64,000 nucleotides of DNA from Geothrix oryzae (GCF_030295385.1 NZ_AP027079.1:1116001-1180000); one strand, 5' to 3'; counted from the stretch's first letter, positions 9,063 through 18,944 are shown. The notes: generated by a model not told the origin, from the sequence alone. Numbers and translations: made by a program.

Positions 9063-11329
9063 ACCTGGCCCCCACCCGCGTTCAGCTGAACCGGCCCCTA
9101 CCGCCGCTCACCTACCTGGCACCAGAGGGCCTGCCGGCGGGAGTGCGGGTGCGGGTGCGGGTGCGGAACAGCCTGGCGGTGGGGCTGGCCATGGGGCCCG
9201 ACCCGACCCCGCCTGCGGCCAAGCTGCGGCCCATCGAGGCCGTGCTGGATCCCTTCCCCCTGCTGCCGCCGAAGCTGCGGGAGCTCCAGGCCTTCGCCGC
9301 CCGCTACTACGGCTGCCTCGAGGCCCACTTGCTGCCGTTGAGCCTGCCCCAGGCCATGCTTCCGAATTGGGAAGCCGATGAGGATGGACAGCGGTTGTCG
9401 TTTCACCGCGAGCGGGGCGCCTGGCCGGTGTTGGCTGACCTGGGCGAGGCCTGGCACCGCGATCCGGGCATCCTGCCCACGCTGCTGCACCGGGCGGGTC
9501 TGCGCGGGGCGGGGTTCACAGAGGTCCGCCTCACGGGTGCGCCCCATCCGCCCCGGGTGACGCCGGCCCAGGCCAAAGTGCTGCTCGCCCTGGAGGAGGC
9601 GGGCGGTGCCTTGATGGAGCCCGACCTTCTGGAAGCCGCCGGCGTGGGCGCCACCGTCCTGGGCACCCTGGAGAAGCGGGGGCTCCTCGCCCGCATGAAG
9701 CGGGTGGACCTGCTGGGCCAGCGGCGCGAGGCGGGGGTGGACCGCACGGTCACGCTGAACGAGGAGCAGCAGGTGGCTCTGGAGGCCGTGGCGCTCGGGG
9801 CTTTCGGCGTCCACCTGCTCCACGGCGTGACGGGTTCCGGCAAGACCGAGGTCTATCTCGCCCTGGCGGAGCGGGTGCTGGCGGAGGGCCGACGCGTACT
9901 GTGGCTGGTGCCCGAGATCGGGCTCACGGCCCGGTTGCTGGACCGCCTGGAAGCCCGCTTTCCGGGTCGCATCGCCGTGGGCCACGCGGGCCTCAATGCG
10001 GGCGAGAAGCACGGGGATGTGGTGCGGCTGCTCTTCAACGGGGCCGACCTCTTCGTGGGCGTGCGGAACGCCGCGCTGGCGCCCTTGCGAGACATCGGCC
10101 TCATCATCGTCGACGAGGAGCACGAGGGCTCGTACAAGTCCGAGGAGCACCCCCGCATCCACGCCCGGGACCTGGCCATCAAGCGGGCCCAGCTCGAAGG
10201 CTGCCCCATCGTGCTGGGCAGCGCCACGCCGAGCCTCGAAAGCTGGCAGGCGGCCCAGAGCGGCCGGTATGGGCTGCTGCGGCTGCGGCAGCGCCCCGCG
10301 GGCATCACGCTGCCGACGGTGGAAATCGTCGATCTGCGCGATGTCTACCGGCAGTTGCGGCGGAAGGTGATCCTCGCGCCCCCCTTGATGCAGGCGCTCA
10401 CCGAAACCGTGGCGAAGGGCGAACAGGCCCTGCTGCTGCTGAACCGGCGGGGTTACGAGAACTTCTGGATGTGCCGGGCCTGCGGCAAGACGCTGGGGTG
10501 CCCCCACTGCGCCATTTCGCTGACCTATCATCGGGGCGACTACCGTCTGCGCTGCCATCTCTGCGGCCATGAGACGGTGCCGCCCGAAGCCTGCCCCGAC
10601 TGCGGCGCCGATCATCTGCGGGGCGTGGGCGAGGGCACGGAGCAGGTGGAGGAGCACCTGAACCAGCTCTTCCCCACCGCCCGCATCCTGCGGCTGGACC
10701 GGGACACCACGCGCCGCCGGGGTTCCTTTGAAGCGGGCCTGTTGGCCGCCGAGGCCGGAGAAGTGGACATCCTTGTGGGCACTCAGATGCTGGCCAAGGG
10801 CCACACCTTCCCACGGCTCACCCTCGTGGGCGTCCTCAACGCAGACCAGGGACTCAAGGTGGCCGATTTCAGGGCCTCCGAACGGACCTTCCAATTGCTC
10901 ACCCAGGTGGCGGGCCGGGCCGGCCGCGCCGAGCTGCCCGGCCGAGTGATCCTCCAGACCTACTCACCCGAGCACCCGGCCATCACCTTCGCCCTGGCCC
11001 AGGATTTCGAGGGTTTCGCCGCGTCGGAACTGCCCTTTCGCGAAGGTCTGGGCTATCCGCCCTTCACGGCCCTCACCCTCTACCGGGCCGAGGCCGACAC
11101 GCTCCGCGAGGCCCGCGAGGCCCTGGATACCTTCCGGCAGCGCCTGTCCGTGCCCGGCCTGCGGGTGCTGGGCCCCCTGGAGGCGCCCGTACCCCGCGTG
11201 CGCGACCGCTGGCGCATGCATCTGCTCCTCAAAGGCACCCGGGGTGCCCTGGGCGAAGTCCTGAACCGGCACCCCCTCGATCCCGCCGGCCCCCTCAGCC
11301 TGGACCGGGACCCCGTGCAATTCGGGTAG
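9059..11329 (+). CDS. priA: Primosomal protein N' (replication restart helicase PriA)
   Basis: The 756-residue protein has the PriA layout. An N-terminal DNA-binding region contains VRVRVRVRNSLAVGL. Walker A is HGVTGSGKTEVYL (about residue 258), the Walker B/DEAH-type motif is IIVDEEHEGSYK (about 351), and GSATPSLES follows. A zinc-binding insertion holds CRACG, CPHC, CHLCG and CPDCG (about 471-515). The helicase C-terminal lobe has ILVGTQMLAKGHTFPRLTLV and QVAGRAGRAELPG. PriA reloads the replisome at stalled or repaired forks. The ATG overlaps the stop of the upstream exported-protein gene. A short GTGCGG tandem repeat (about 9143-9165) encodes the VRVRVR stretch. Confidence 0.96.
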   Translation: MNLAPTRVQLNRPLPPLTYLAPEGLPAGVRVRVRVRNSLAVGLAMGPDPTPPAAKLRPIEAVLDPFPLLPPKLRELQAFAARYYGCLEAHLLPLSLPQAMLPNWEADEDGQRLSFHRERGAWPVLADLGEAWHRDPGILPTLLHRAGLRGAGFTEVRLTGAPHPPRVTPAQAKVLLALEEAGGALMEPDLLEAAGVGATVLGTLEKRGLLARMKRVDLLGQRREAGVDRTVTLNEEQQVALEAVALGAFGVHLLHGVTGSGKTEVYLALAERVLAEGRRVLWLVPEIGLTARLLDRLEARFPGRIAVGHAGLNAGEKHGDVVRLLFNGADLFVGVRNAALAPLRDIGLIIVDEEHEGSYKSEEHPRIHARDLAIKRAQLEGCPIVLGSATPSLESWQAAQSGRYGLLRLRQRPAGITLPTVEIVDLRDVYRQLRRKVILAPPLMQALTETVAKGEQALLLLNRRGYENFWMCRACGKTLGCPHCAISLTYHRGDYRLRCHLCGHETVPPEACPDCGADHLRGVGEGTEQVEEHLNQLFPTARILRLDRDTTRRRGSFEAGLLAAEAGEVDILVGTQMLAKGHTFPRLTLVGVLNADQGLKVADFRASERTFQLLTQVAGRAGRAELPGRVILQTYSPEHPAITFALAQDFEGFAASELPFREGLGYPPFTALTLYRAEADTLREAREALDTFRQRLSVPGLRVLGPLEAPVPRVRDRWRMHLLLKGTRGALGEVLNRHPLDPAGPLSLDRDPVQFG

Positions 11330-11476
11330 TGTCTAAAAAGTAGCCAATCCTGAATTCATAGGACTTCGGCGATGCGAGGTGTATTAATCTAAATCACTGA
11401 AATAGAAGATATTAATCTTTTATGAAGATCGATATTTCATGAGCCCTAATCTTTTGCTCACCGGCGAGGTCACATC
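11330..11476 (+). promoter_or_regulatory. AT-rich promoter region of the pilin cluster
   Basis: This 147-bp gap is strikingly AT-rich compared with the flanking genes. It carries two direct copies of TATTAATCT (11382-11390 and 11410-11418, 28 bp apart) and a partial third, CTAATCTTTTG, near 11446. These look like repeated regulator sites upstream of the five-gene pilus operon. I cannot assign a clear -35/-10 pair or a sigma-54 GG-N10-GC site. A GAGG Shine-Dalgarno sequence at about 11466 precedes the first gene. Confidence 0.4.
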
Positions 11477-12118
11477 ATGGCGTCCCCACACCCTTCCAAA
11501 GGCTCCTCCGGCTACTCGATGGTCGAGGTACTCGTCGTACTTGCCATCATCGGCGTCTTGAGCCTTGCGTATGCGTCCTACCGTTCGGACAAGAACGGTC
11601 CAGCCGTGCGGGGAACTATCAATGGGATCGTCAGCGTGCTCGTGGATGCCAAGACGCTGGCCCGAGGCACCGGCAGCACGGTGACCTTGACGCCTTCGGG
11701 CACGCCGCCCCGAGCTGTCCTTGACTACCAGTCGACATCCGGAAGCGGTGCCCCCGGGCAGTATGCGCATGCTGCGGACTCGAACATTTCGAGGTATTGC
11801 ATCGTGGATCTGGATGGTTCGAGTACGGCCGGAAGCGCTGCCATCGCCAGCCTGAAGGCGGATCTCCAGAGCACGAAGGTCAACAACACGAGCATCTTCG
11901 GCAGCACGGCCTGGACCCAAAGCCTGTTCGATTCCTCGAAACCCTTCTTCTTCAACAGCAACGGGACGGCCAGCGCGGATGCCTTCATCGCCATCGTGGG
12001 TTCCACGGAGGGGGTGCCTCTGTCGGACGGTCCCGTGGGCATCATTTTGATCAATGCCTCTGGAAACATTTACCGCTACTACCGGACCAATTCCAGCTCT
12101 GCATGGGTGAGGTTATGA
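11477..12118 (+). CDS. Type IV pilus minor pilin, GspH/FimT-like
   Basis: The 213-residue prepilin has the class III leader: a short polar N-terminus ending in Gly, then YSMVEVLVVLAIIGVLSLAY, with Glu at mature position 5. That is the prepilin-peptidase (PilD) site and the assembly helix. The body contains VSVLVDAKTLARGTGSTVTL and a C-terminal GIILINASGNIYRYYR, typical of the GspH/FimT beta domain. It is the first of five tightly packed genes ending in PilY1. Such minor pilins form the tip complex that primes pilus assembly. Its stop overlaps the next start (ATGA). Confidence 0.85.
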   Translation: MASPHPSKGSSGYSMVEVLVVLAIIGVLSLAYASYRSDKNGPAVRGTINGIVSVLVDAKTLARGTGSTVTLTPSGTPPRAVLDYQSTSGSGAPGQYAHAADSNISRYCIVDLDGSSTAGSAAIASLKADLQSTKVNNTSIFGSTAWTQSLFDSSKPFFFNSNGTASADAFIAIVGSTEGVPLSDGPVGIILINASGNIYRYYRTNSSSAWVRL

Positions 12119-12669
12119 ACGCCGCTCCGAGCATCACTCCGGAACGCCGCCATCCCGGCGGCTTCAGCATGGTCGAATTTCTCGTGGCCGCCTTCATCCT
12201 CTCGATCGGGCTGCTGGGATTGATCACCCTCCAGGTCGCCGCCGTGGCTCAGACCGCGGCGGGGCGGGGGCGGACCACGGCGGCCAACATCGCGAATCAG
12301 ATCCTTCAGCGGGCCCAGATGGAGGGTCAGCATTATTACCTCGCCAAGTACAACAGTGTGGCTCCCACCCTACCTGCGGTGTTCACAGCCACGCCTGGTA
12401 CCGCCTTGGCCAATGCCCCCTTTGGCGGGTTCAATGTCGACGGTGTCCAGGTGACGGATGCCGGCGGCGCCAACCTGACCAACCTGGCCACCTTGGTGCC
12501 TGATGCCAACAAGCGCGCCCCCATCTTCACGGCCTCCTGGGCTCGCCGGGCCTATCTGGGAACGGCGCCCGCCAGTACGACCCAGACCCAGGAATTCGTG
12601 GTGAACATCGCCTGGGTGGAAGGGCCGCAGACCAAGTACCTCAGCATGAGCCGGAGCATCCGGTACTGA
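12115..12669 (+). CDS. pilV: Type IV pilus minor pilin, PilV-like
   Basis: The 184-residue prepilin contains the cleavage and helix motif GG/FSMVEFLVAAFILSIGLLGL, with Glu at mature position 5 and the SIGLLGL pattern typical of PilV. AQTAAGRGRTTAANIANQIL follows, matching the region where PilV proteins enter the globular domain. The start ATG overlaps the previous stop by four bases. It sits second in the minor-pilin operon, where pilV is usually found. The globular half is poorly conserved, so the specific role within the tip complex is inferred from position. Confidence 0.85.
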   Translation: MNAAPSITPERRHPGGFSMVEFLVAAFILSIGLLGLITLQVAAVAQTAAGRGRTTAANIANQILQRAQMEGQHYYLAKYNSVAPTLPAVFTATPGTALANAPFGGFNVDGVQVTDAGGANLTNLATLVPDANKRAPIFTASWARRAYLGTAPASTTQTQEFVVNIAWVEGPQTKYLSMSRSIRY

Positions 12670-12703
12670 TCGTCCTCCTCATCCTGATCAAAGGGCTCAC
12701 TCC

Positions 12704-13900
12704 ATGGATCAACCTATGACTGACGATCTCGGTAGGCATCACAGAGCCAGAGGGTTCTCGCTCGTCGAGCTGCTCGTGGCACTGATGTTCACGGCGCTTC
12801 TCATGGCTGGCATGGCGAATGTCTTCAAGTCATCCGTCCATACTTTCACGGCCGTCAACGAGACCATGGGCGCCCAGAGAACCAACCGCTGGGCCATGGA
12901 TCAGCTTTCCGACGACATCTCCCAGGCCGGGATGGTGTTTCCAGATCGTGCGCTGCCCAGCTTCATCATCAGCGGGTCGGAAAGCCTGTTTTCCATCACT
13001 CCAGGCGCGGTGGTAGCCAATGTGGCGCGCGTCAGCGACACCAACCCCGCGGCCACCGAGGCGGAGGTCGTGAATGCAGACATCCTCCAATTCTTCACAG
13101 ACGCACCGCTGCCCGTGAGCGGCTTTTGGGCCGCGGACACACCCGGTGACAACCCCAACCCCGGCGGCACCCCATCGGCGGCCCCGGCCAGCGCGGCCGT
13201 GGACTTCAAGCTCGGCGCTCCCACGGACCTCAAGGCCGGCGATGTGATGGTCATTCTGGACAGTGGCGAGTATGGGAACTGGGAGCATCCCCTGATCAGC
13301 GGAGGCGCCAATCCGGTGGTGTTCGAGACCGACGCCACCAAGATCGCCAACTACACCGCAACGCCCATCAGTCCTGGCATCACGCTGGCCCACAAGAAGG
13401 ATGTTCCCGTGTATTTCATCCGTCCTGCCCAGCTCGTCCGCTACGCTGTCGTGTCGGTGGCCCTGGATCCCGCCAACACGGCGGTACGCCTGCCCTGTCT
13501 GGTGCGCCAGCAGGCGAACTACCCCACGGCCGGCACGGTGGACTGGACCACGGTGCCCACGCAGATCATCGCGGAGAATGTCGAGGGTTTCCGGGTCGAC
13601 CTCAGCTTCGACGGCGGCACCACCTGGGCGCGGACGACGGGGGCGCCCACCACCTGGGCAGCCATCCAGGCCAATGCTGATGCCCAACTGGCCACCAAGG
13701 GACTTCCGGGCTGGACCAAGGTGACGGATCCTTCGAAACCGGACTGGTTCCGCGGGATCACATGCCTGATTCGCGTCGACATCACCACCCGGGCCCCGAT
13801 CCGCCGCGAGGAATACAGCCCCACGCTCGGGACCCGCGCCTACCGCACTCGCACTCAGACCCTGATGATCTCCTCCAGGAATTTCGGCGTGGGCAAGTAA
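12704..13900 (+). CDS. pilW: Type IV pilus minor pilin, PilW-like
   Basis: The 398-residue prepilin carries ARG/FSLVELLVALMFTALLMAGM with Glu at mature position 5. RWAMDQLSDDISQAGMVFP follows, the helix-to-globular segment seen in PilW proteins (L..DIR.AG). The large globular region has a C-terminal FRGITCLIRVDITTRAPI and YRTRTQTLMISSRNFG. Length is in the usual range for PilW. Another Met lies four codons downstream and could be the true start. The stop TAA shares its last A with the next start (TAATG). Expected location is the pilus tip or inner-membrane priming complex. Confidence 0.83.
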   Translation: MDQPMTDDLGRHHRARGFSLVELLVALMFTALLMAGMANVFKSSVHTFTAVNETMGAQRTNRWAMDQLSDDISQAGMVFPDRALPSFIISGSESLFSITPGAVVANVARVSDTNPAATEAEVVNADILQFFTDAPLPVSGFWAADTPGDNPNPGGTPSAAPASAAVDFKLGAPTDLKAGDVMVILDSGEYGNWEHPLISGGANPVVFETDATKIANYTATPISPGITLAHKKDVPVYFIRPAQLVRYAVVSVALDPANTAVRLPCLVRQQANYPTAGTVDWTTVPTQIIAENVEGFRVDLSFDGGTTWARTTGAPTTWAAIQANADAQLATKGLPGWTKVTDPSKPDWFRGITCLIRVDITTRAPIRREEYSPTLGTRAYRTRTQTLMISSRNFGVGK

Positions 13901-14592
13901 TGCGCCCCCTCCCTGTTGACGGTGAATCCATGCATGCCGACCACGCCTCACCTTCCCGCCACGCCGAACAGGGTGGAATCACCATCCTGACCACGCTGGG
14001 CCTATTGGTCCTGCTCACGGTGCTGGTCTTCAGCCTGGGCAAGAGCTCTCTTCGCGAACTGACCGTCACGGGCACCGTATGGCAGGCCGCCAAGGCCAGC
14101 GAGGCCGCGGAAGCCGGCCTGGACTGGTTCATTCTGTGGACCAATCCGACCAACGCCGGCAGTGCCACGACTGCCGGCCGGGAAACGCTGGTGACCGCCT
14201 TCAATGCCTTGAATGCGGGGACGACCTGGAGCGATCCCACGATCAATCCCTATCTCCTGAACAGTGCCAAGCCGTGGGATCGGGCCGCGAGCCTGACTTC
14301 CACACCCTCCACGACCGGGTCCGACATGGTTTTCGCGAATACGGGGACGGGCTACCTTCAGAGCGGCTCAGAGGTGAAGCAGTCTTTTGATCTGATGTTC
14401 CGGTTCCTCGGCACGCCCCTGGTGAATACGGTCTCCAGCGGTGGTGGTAATCCGGCAGGCCAGGGTTCCGGGACCGGGCGCCAGTCGGTTCTCTTCCAGC
14501 TCCAATCCACGGGCAAGGCCAGCATTCCGACCGGAGGAACCTACATGAACTATCGGGCCACCCGCGAAATGTACCTGACGCTGATCCCTTGA
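13900..14592 (+). CDS. pilX: Type IV pilus assembly protein, PilX-like
   Basis: The 230-residue protein has EQGGITILTTLGLLVLLTVLVFSLG, a membrane helix preceded by the EQGG motif that marks PilX N-terminal domains. KASEAAEAGLDWFIL follows, the conserved A..A...A..G.. stretch of that domain. Unlike the three preceding genes it lacks Glu at +5 after the Gly, as is common for PilX/GspK-like proteins. The start overlaps the pilW stop; a second Met at 13930 is also possible. Position four in the operon, before PilY1, supports the assignment. Confidence 0.78.
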   Translation: MRPLPVDGESMHADHASPSRHAEQGGITILTTLGLLVLLTVLVFSLGKSSLRELTVTGTVWQAAKASEAAEAGLDWFILWTNPTNAGSATTAGRETLVTAFNALNAGTTWSDPTINPYLLNSAKPWDRAASLTSTPSTTGSDMVFANTGTGYLQSGSEVKQSFDLMFRFLGTPLVNTVSSGGGNPAGQGSGTGRQSVLFQLQSTGKASIPTGGTYMNYRATREMYLTLIP

Positions 14593-14638
14593 GTTTTCCC
14601 ATAGGGCCGATTCTTCCCCCTTTTGATGAGGTCTCGAG

Positions 14639-17600
14639 ATGAGTCGCATGAAGCTCCTGCCCCTTCTTTCCATTTCCTTCCTGGTCTCCACGGTCCTGGC
14701 GGCCCAGGTGGATCCCCGCCTGCAGGCCTGCAAGACCGATGTGCTGGATGTCTACAGCGGCGGGAAGCAGGGTGCCAAGCCCGAGATCATCACGCTCATC
14801 GACAATTCCGGATCCATGGAGGCATTGGGCTGGGATTCGCGTTTCTACGCCAATGTCTCCACGAACATCCATGTGGGCGCATCCACGGTCTTCGGGACCT
14901 CAAACGGAGACAACTCCGTCGACTACTTCCAGGTGGTGTCCTCGAGCCGCTATAACGACGCGACCCATGGGAATATTCGGTACACCGTGTCCTTCGGGGG
15001 GGTCACCGAAGGCTTGCTAATCAAGCCTGATGGCACCCCGGTGGTGTCCAGCGATGTCAGCAATGCCTCGGATGTCCAAAAATGGGTGGCCCGATCCAGC
15101 CATGTCCGGTTCGCCGTCACCTCCAAGTCATCCGGGAGTGCGCCGACTTACACCTATGGGGGCATCAGTTACTCGATTCCATCTGGCAACTGCGGAATCA
15201 AGCCAAAGCCCTTCAGTAGTTCAGGCAATTACAGTTCCTCCTCCACGGGCAACATCGCCACTTCCGACCAGACTCGGGTGGTGGACATTCCTCTCCCCTG
15301 GGCTGTTTTTGATCGCGTGCCGACCTACGAGCAGCGCTCCCTCTCGCCTTCGCCATCTTCCTTGAATACAGCGAAGACGGACAAACATCCCCAGCACATG
15401 TATCTGTACGATCCCGTACCCCTCGACGACACCCTCCCGGTGGTGCCGACCGCCACCGCCCAGTACTACGAAGTGGACACCAACTGGTGGGCCACCACCG
15501 GGAACGGGGGACGGAACGGTGCGCTCGTCAACGGTAGCGGGCAATTCGACTACATCCGCGTGCACCCCGAGTATCTGGCCTGGTGTTTCTTCGGCCAGGA
15601 TGTTCGGAATCAGAATGAGACCGGGGCCTTCCAGGGCGGCATGGTCGACAAGTACCTCGGAACCAATGACGGGGGGTACACCGTGCCCGACGCCCGGGAT
15701 GGCGCAGCGGGATTCCGGAGCTTCACCCGCGATGGCGTGACCACGACGGGGAATGGGCTGCCCAACATGACGCGCCTCCAGGCCGTCAAGTACGCTGTCA
15801 TCCGGACCTACATCAATGAGCAGATGAAAGTCTGGTGGGGCATCCGGTTCCTGAAGCTGGGATCCCAGGGGTTCCAGGAGAACGGCCGATCTTCCGCCTC
15901 AAAGGTGTTCAGCTCCAGCAACACGGCCGGCAACCCTGGGGATCGGCAGGTCCTTCGTCTCTACCGCCCTACCAGTGCCAACAATCCCGACCCCAACATG
16001 GATTACATCCAGAGGATGGGGGCTCCCAACAACACGCCCCTCACCTTCGCCCTGCTCAACACCTACGCCCAGATGGCCAGCACGGATAACGGGACCAGCG
16101 GCAGCGTCTTCAGCCCCGCTAATGATGCCTACAAGGGGGAAAACCCCATTCCCAGCTGCCGCCGAAGTTTCGTGGTTGTGTTGTCAGATGGCAATCCCAA
16201 TGACGACAACTCAAACGCCAGCGGCAGCAATGGCGGGGCCTTGGGAACGGGTGATCCTTTCTCCGGTGGATCCTTCCCCACCATCGCCTTCAGCACCATC
16301 GGCCCCACCAAGGCCAATTTCAACATCTGGTCACTGGCCGCCGTGGCCGCCCACATCACGCCTTCGGCAACGGATGCCGCTACCAAGAGCGGCTGGCCCA
16401 CAGATAACGACAATGCGGGTGTGCTCCCCCCCTTCCTGGTGACTTCAAGACCCAGTGGCGTCACGCGCCGCATCAGCACCATGACGATCGGCATCAGCAT
16501 GGCGGGCAAGCGGGGCGCCGATGCCCAGGGGGCTACGGGCGCCAAGGCCGGCATGTACCGGACGGCACTCTATGGGTGGGAGCAGCGGGGTTCCTACGAT
16601 TCGACGAACCTCCCGATGCCCTTCGACCCTGCGGATTCGACGCGAAAGGACACGCAGAAGAATCCCTTCTTCTTCGACGCACAAAGCCCAGAAAGCATCG
16701 CGGATGCCTTGGCTGAAACCTTTGCCCAGGCGCGCGCCGTCACGAACACCATGAGCGCCCCGGTCGCGCCCCTCGTGGGTCTGGGGGTCGGCAAGCAGAT
16801 GTACCTGGGCACTTTCACCACGGCCAGCAATCAGGCGGCCTGGGTGGGTGATCTGCTCATGACGGGCATGACCACTTCCGGTGGAACCGTCAAGCTGCTC
16901 GACAAGGGCGGATCGCCCCTGACCAGCGGCATCAATATCAATTCGGCCATCTGGTCGGCCTCCGTCATGCTGAAGGCCAAGGGGTGGCAGAGCCGCACGA
17001 TCTATACCCTGAAGCCGGACCCGCTCAACACCGGCAAATTCCTGAAGGATCTCCTGGTCTGGAACCAGAGCACCTCGCTCGCGGACCTGCCGAATGCCAC
17101 CCTCGGGGTCAGCACGGATGCGAACCGCCGCAGCCTCATGCGGTTCATGATGGGAGCCAGCAAGGAAGCCCAGGATGACGCCGCCGCGGTCACGAGCATT
17201 GCCACTTCCCGGGATGATCTGATGGGCGACATCATCAACAGCACCCCGGCGATTCTCCAGTTCCCCCTCTCCAAGGTGCCGAGCGGAACCCTTTCCTCCT
17301 GGCTGTCCAGCAACTCCAGTCTTCAGGACAAACGCTTCCGCCTCATCATCGTGGGTGATAACCAGGGCATCCTTCACGGCTTCGGTGAAGTCAGCGGCGT
17401 GGACTCGGGTGGCCTCGTGCAGGCCGCCGTGGATGAGCTCTGGGGCTTCATTCCCCCCGACATTCTCGGCGGACTGCAAACCTGGAGGACCGGCACCATC
17501 CATCGCTATCTCGTGGATGGCTCGCCCGTGGTCTACCTGAACGAGCAGGGTACTCCCAACGGTCAGGTGGACGGGACCGACATCGTAAGGGTGGTGTTCG

Positions 17601-18922
17601 GTCTCCGGAAGGGAGGGCGCAGCTACTACGCTCTGTCTTTCGACGGCAATGATCCCGTTTCGCCACTCGTTCCCTGGATGGTTCGTCCGGACGATTCCTC
17701 CGATCTCGCCATCAAGTCCATGGGGTTCAGCACCAGCACGCCGGCGCCCGCCCGCGTGTTCGATGGGGGCCTCCTCAAAGATGTCTTCTTCCTGGGTGGA
17801 GGACTCTCCACCGCCGATGTCGATGCGGCTTTTGGGAGTTCCGCCAAGCTGGGGCGTTCGGTGATCGCCGTCAGCGTGCTGGACGGGTCTCTGGTCAAGT
17901 CATGGGACTTCATCAACAATGCCACGCTCAAGGCGGCCTATCCCTCGATGGGATGCATTCCTGCAGGCGCGGTTCCCATCGAAGTGCTTCAAGGCAGCTT
18001 CAAGACGCAACGAGTCTACTTCTCGGACTTCTCCGGCGGCGTTTATGCCCTGGGTGCGAAGGCTTCCTCCGGGGTGCGCACCGAAACATCCGATATGGGC
18101 GGTTGGAATGTCCGAACCATCTTCCGCACCAAGTATGCGGGAACCCCCATCAGCTCCTCACCGGCCATATTCTCACTTCCCTATGGCTATCCAGTGGTAA
18201 GAGATAGCGCGCCGACTGCCATGGTGCCGGCCACTGGGGTGGTGTTCGGGATGGGGGATCGCAATGATCCGATGGACCTCGACAACATCAATCCCGGGGG
18301 TGGGGGCACGGCCTATCGGGATCGACTGGTCATGGTTCTCGACCGGCAGGACAGCGCGGATGTGCCGAGATCGGGCGGGGGATCCGTGGATGCCCTCGGG
18401 TACTCCGAGGACGATGTCGCCGACCTCACCTCTGTGGCCACCACCAGCGACGCCCGGATTTCCACGGGCAGCACCACCTATTACCTGAAGTCCAAGAGTG
18501 GCTACATGCTGAACTATGCGGCGGGAACGGCCAAACCGAACATGAGCAACGCCTGGTACTACGAGAAGTCGGTGACCGCTCCCCTCGTGCTCAATTCAGG
18601 ATTGTTCTTCTCCAAATTCGCCCCCTTGATCACCGCCGGAGTCTGTTCGGGTGCGGGAGGGACCACTTACACCTACAGCCTTTGCGATGTCATGAACCCG
18701 GTCTTTGGCGGAGGGACGACGACGACGACCGGATGCAACGGCTACTATGTCAGCTACAACGACATCCCCAGCGAATTGGCCACGGCGGGCATGCGAGCCG
18801 TGATCCAGGTCGGGGAGGTCCAGAACGCCGGCACGGGTGTCGGAACGGTCGCTCCCACGGTCATTCCGCCTCCCCCCAACCCGCTTCTTCCCAGGCCCAG
18901 AGCCTGGCGCATCATCCGCTGA
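14639..18922 (+). CDS. pilY1: PilY1-like pilus tip adhesin with von Willebrand A domain
   Basis: The 1427-residue protein starts with a signal peptide (MKLLPLLSISFLVSTVLAAQ). A von Willebrand factor A region follows, with a MIDAS-like DNSGS at residues 55-59 and FVVVLSDGNPNDDN further on. The C-terminal third resembles the PilY1 beta-propeller: RLIIVGDNQGILHGFGEV, WGFIPPDIL, a metal-loop-like NGQVDGTDIV, RKGGRSYYALSFDG and VFGMGDRNDPMDLDN. PilY1 proteins cap type IV pili, regulate retraction and mediate surface sensing or adhesion. It is the last and largest gene of the operon and is followed by a strong terminator. The 46-bp gap from the PilX-like gene suggests independent ribosome entry; Met4 is an alternative start. 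Confidence 0.87.
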   Translation: MSRMKLLPLLSISFLVSTVLAAQVDPRLQACKTDVLDVYSGGKQGAKPEIITLIDNSGSMEALGWDSRFYANVSTNIHVGASTVFGTSNGDNSVDYFQVVSSSRYNDATHGNIRYTVSFGGVTEGLLIKPDGTPVVSSDVSNASDVQKWVARSSHVRFAVTSKSSGSAPTYTYGGISYSIPSGNCGIKPKPFSSSGNYSSSSTGNIATSDQTRVVDIPLPWAVFDRVPTYEQRSLSPSPSSLNTAKTDKHPQHMYLYDPVPLDDTLPVVPTATAQYYEVDTNWWATTGNGGRNGALVNGSGQFDYIRVHPEYLAWCFFGQDVRNQNETGAFQGGMVDKYLGTNDGGYTVPDARDGAAGFRSFTRDGVTTTGNGLPNMTRLQAVKYAVIRTYINEQMKVWWGIRFLKLGSQGFQENGRSSASKVFSSSNTAGNPGDRQVLRLYRPTSANNPDPNMDYIQRMGAPNNTPLTFALLNTYAQMASTDNGTSGSVFSPANDAYKGENPIPSCRRSFVVVLSDGNPNDDNSNASGSNGGALGTGDPFSGGSFPTIAFSTIGPTKANFNIWSLAAVAAHITPSATDAATKSGWPTDNDNAGVLPPFLVTSRPSGVTRRISTMTIGISMAGKRGADAQGATGAKAGMYRTALYGWEQRGSYDSTNLPMPFDPADSTRKDTQKNPFFFDAQSPESIADALAETFAQARAVTNTMSAPVAPLVGLGVGKQMYLGTFTTASNQAAWVGDLLMTGMTTSGGTVKLLDKGGSPLTSGININSAIWSASVMLKAKGWQSRTIYTLKPDPLNTGKFLKDLLVWNQSTSLADLPNATLGVSTDANRRSLMRFMMGASKEAQDDAAAVTSIATSRDDLMGDIINSTPAILQFPLSKVPSGTLSSWLSSNSSLQDKRFRLIIVGDNQGILHGFGEVSGVDSGGLVQAAVDELWGFIPPDILGGLQTWRTGTIHRYLVDGSPVVYLNEQGTPNGQVDGTDIVRVVFGLRKGGRSYYALSFDGNDPVSPLVPWMVRPDDSSDLAIKSMGFSTSTPAPARVFDGGLLKDVFFLGGGLSTADVDAAFGSSAKLGRSVIAVSVLDGSLVKSWDFINNATLKAAYPSMGCIPAGAVPIEVLQGSFKTQRVYFSDFSGGVYALGAKASSGVRTETSDMGGWNVRTIFRTKYAGTPISSSPAIFSLPYGYPVVRDSAPTAMVPATGVVFGMGDRNDPMDLDNINPGGGGTAYRDRLVMVLDRQDSADVPRSGGGSVDALGYSEDDVADLTSVATTSDARISTGSTTYYLKSKSGYMLNYAAGTAKPNMSNAWYYEKSVTAPLVLNSGLFFSKFAPLITAGVCSGAGGTTYTYSLCDVMNPVFGGGTTTTTGCNGYYVSYNDIPSELATAGMRAVIQVGEVQNAGTGVGTVAPTVIPPPPNPLLPRPRAWRIIR

Positions 18923-18944
18923 CCGATTTCCTAGTCATCGTCCA

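Noticed and set aside
9098-10894. Minus-strand open frame opposite priA
   Set aside because: PriA motifs (Walker A, zinc cysteines, AGRAGR) are intact on the plus strand. The antisense translation is low-complexity Gln/Gly/His-rich with no family features.
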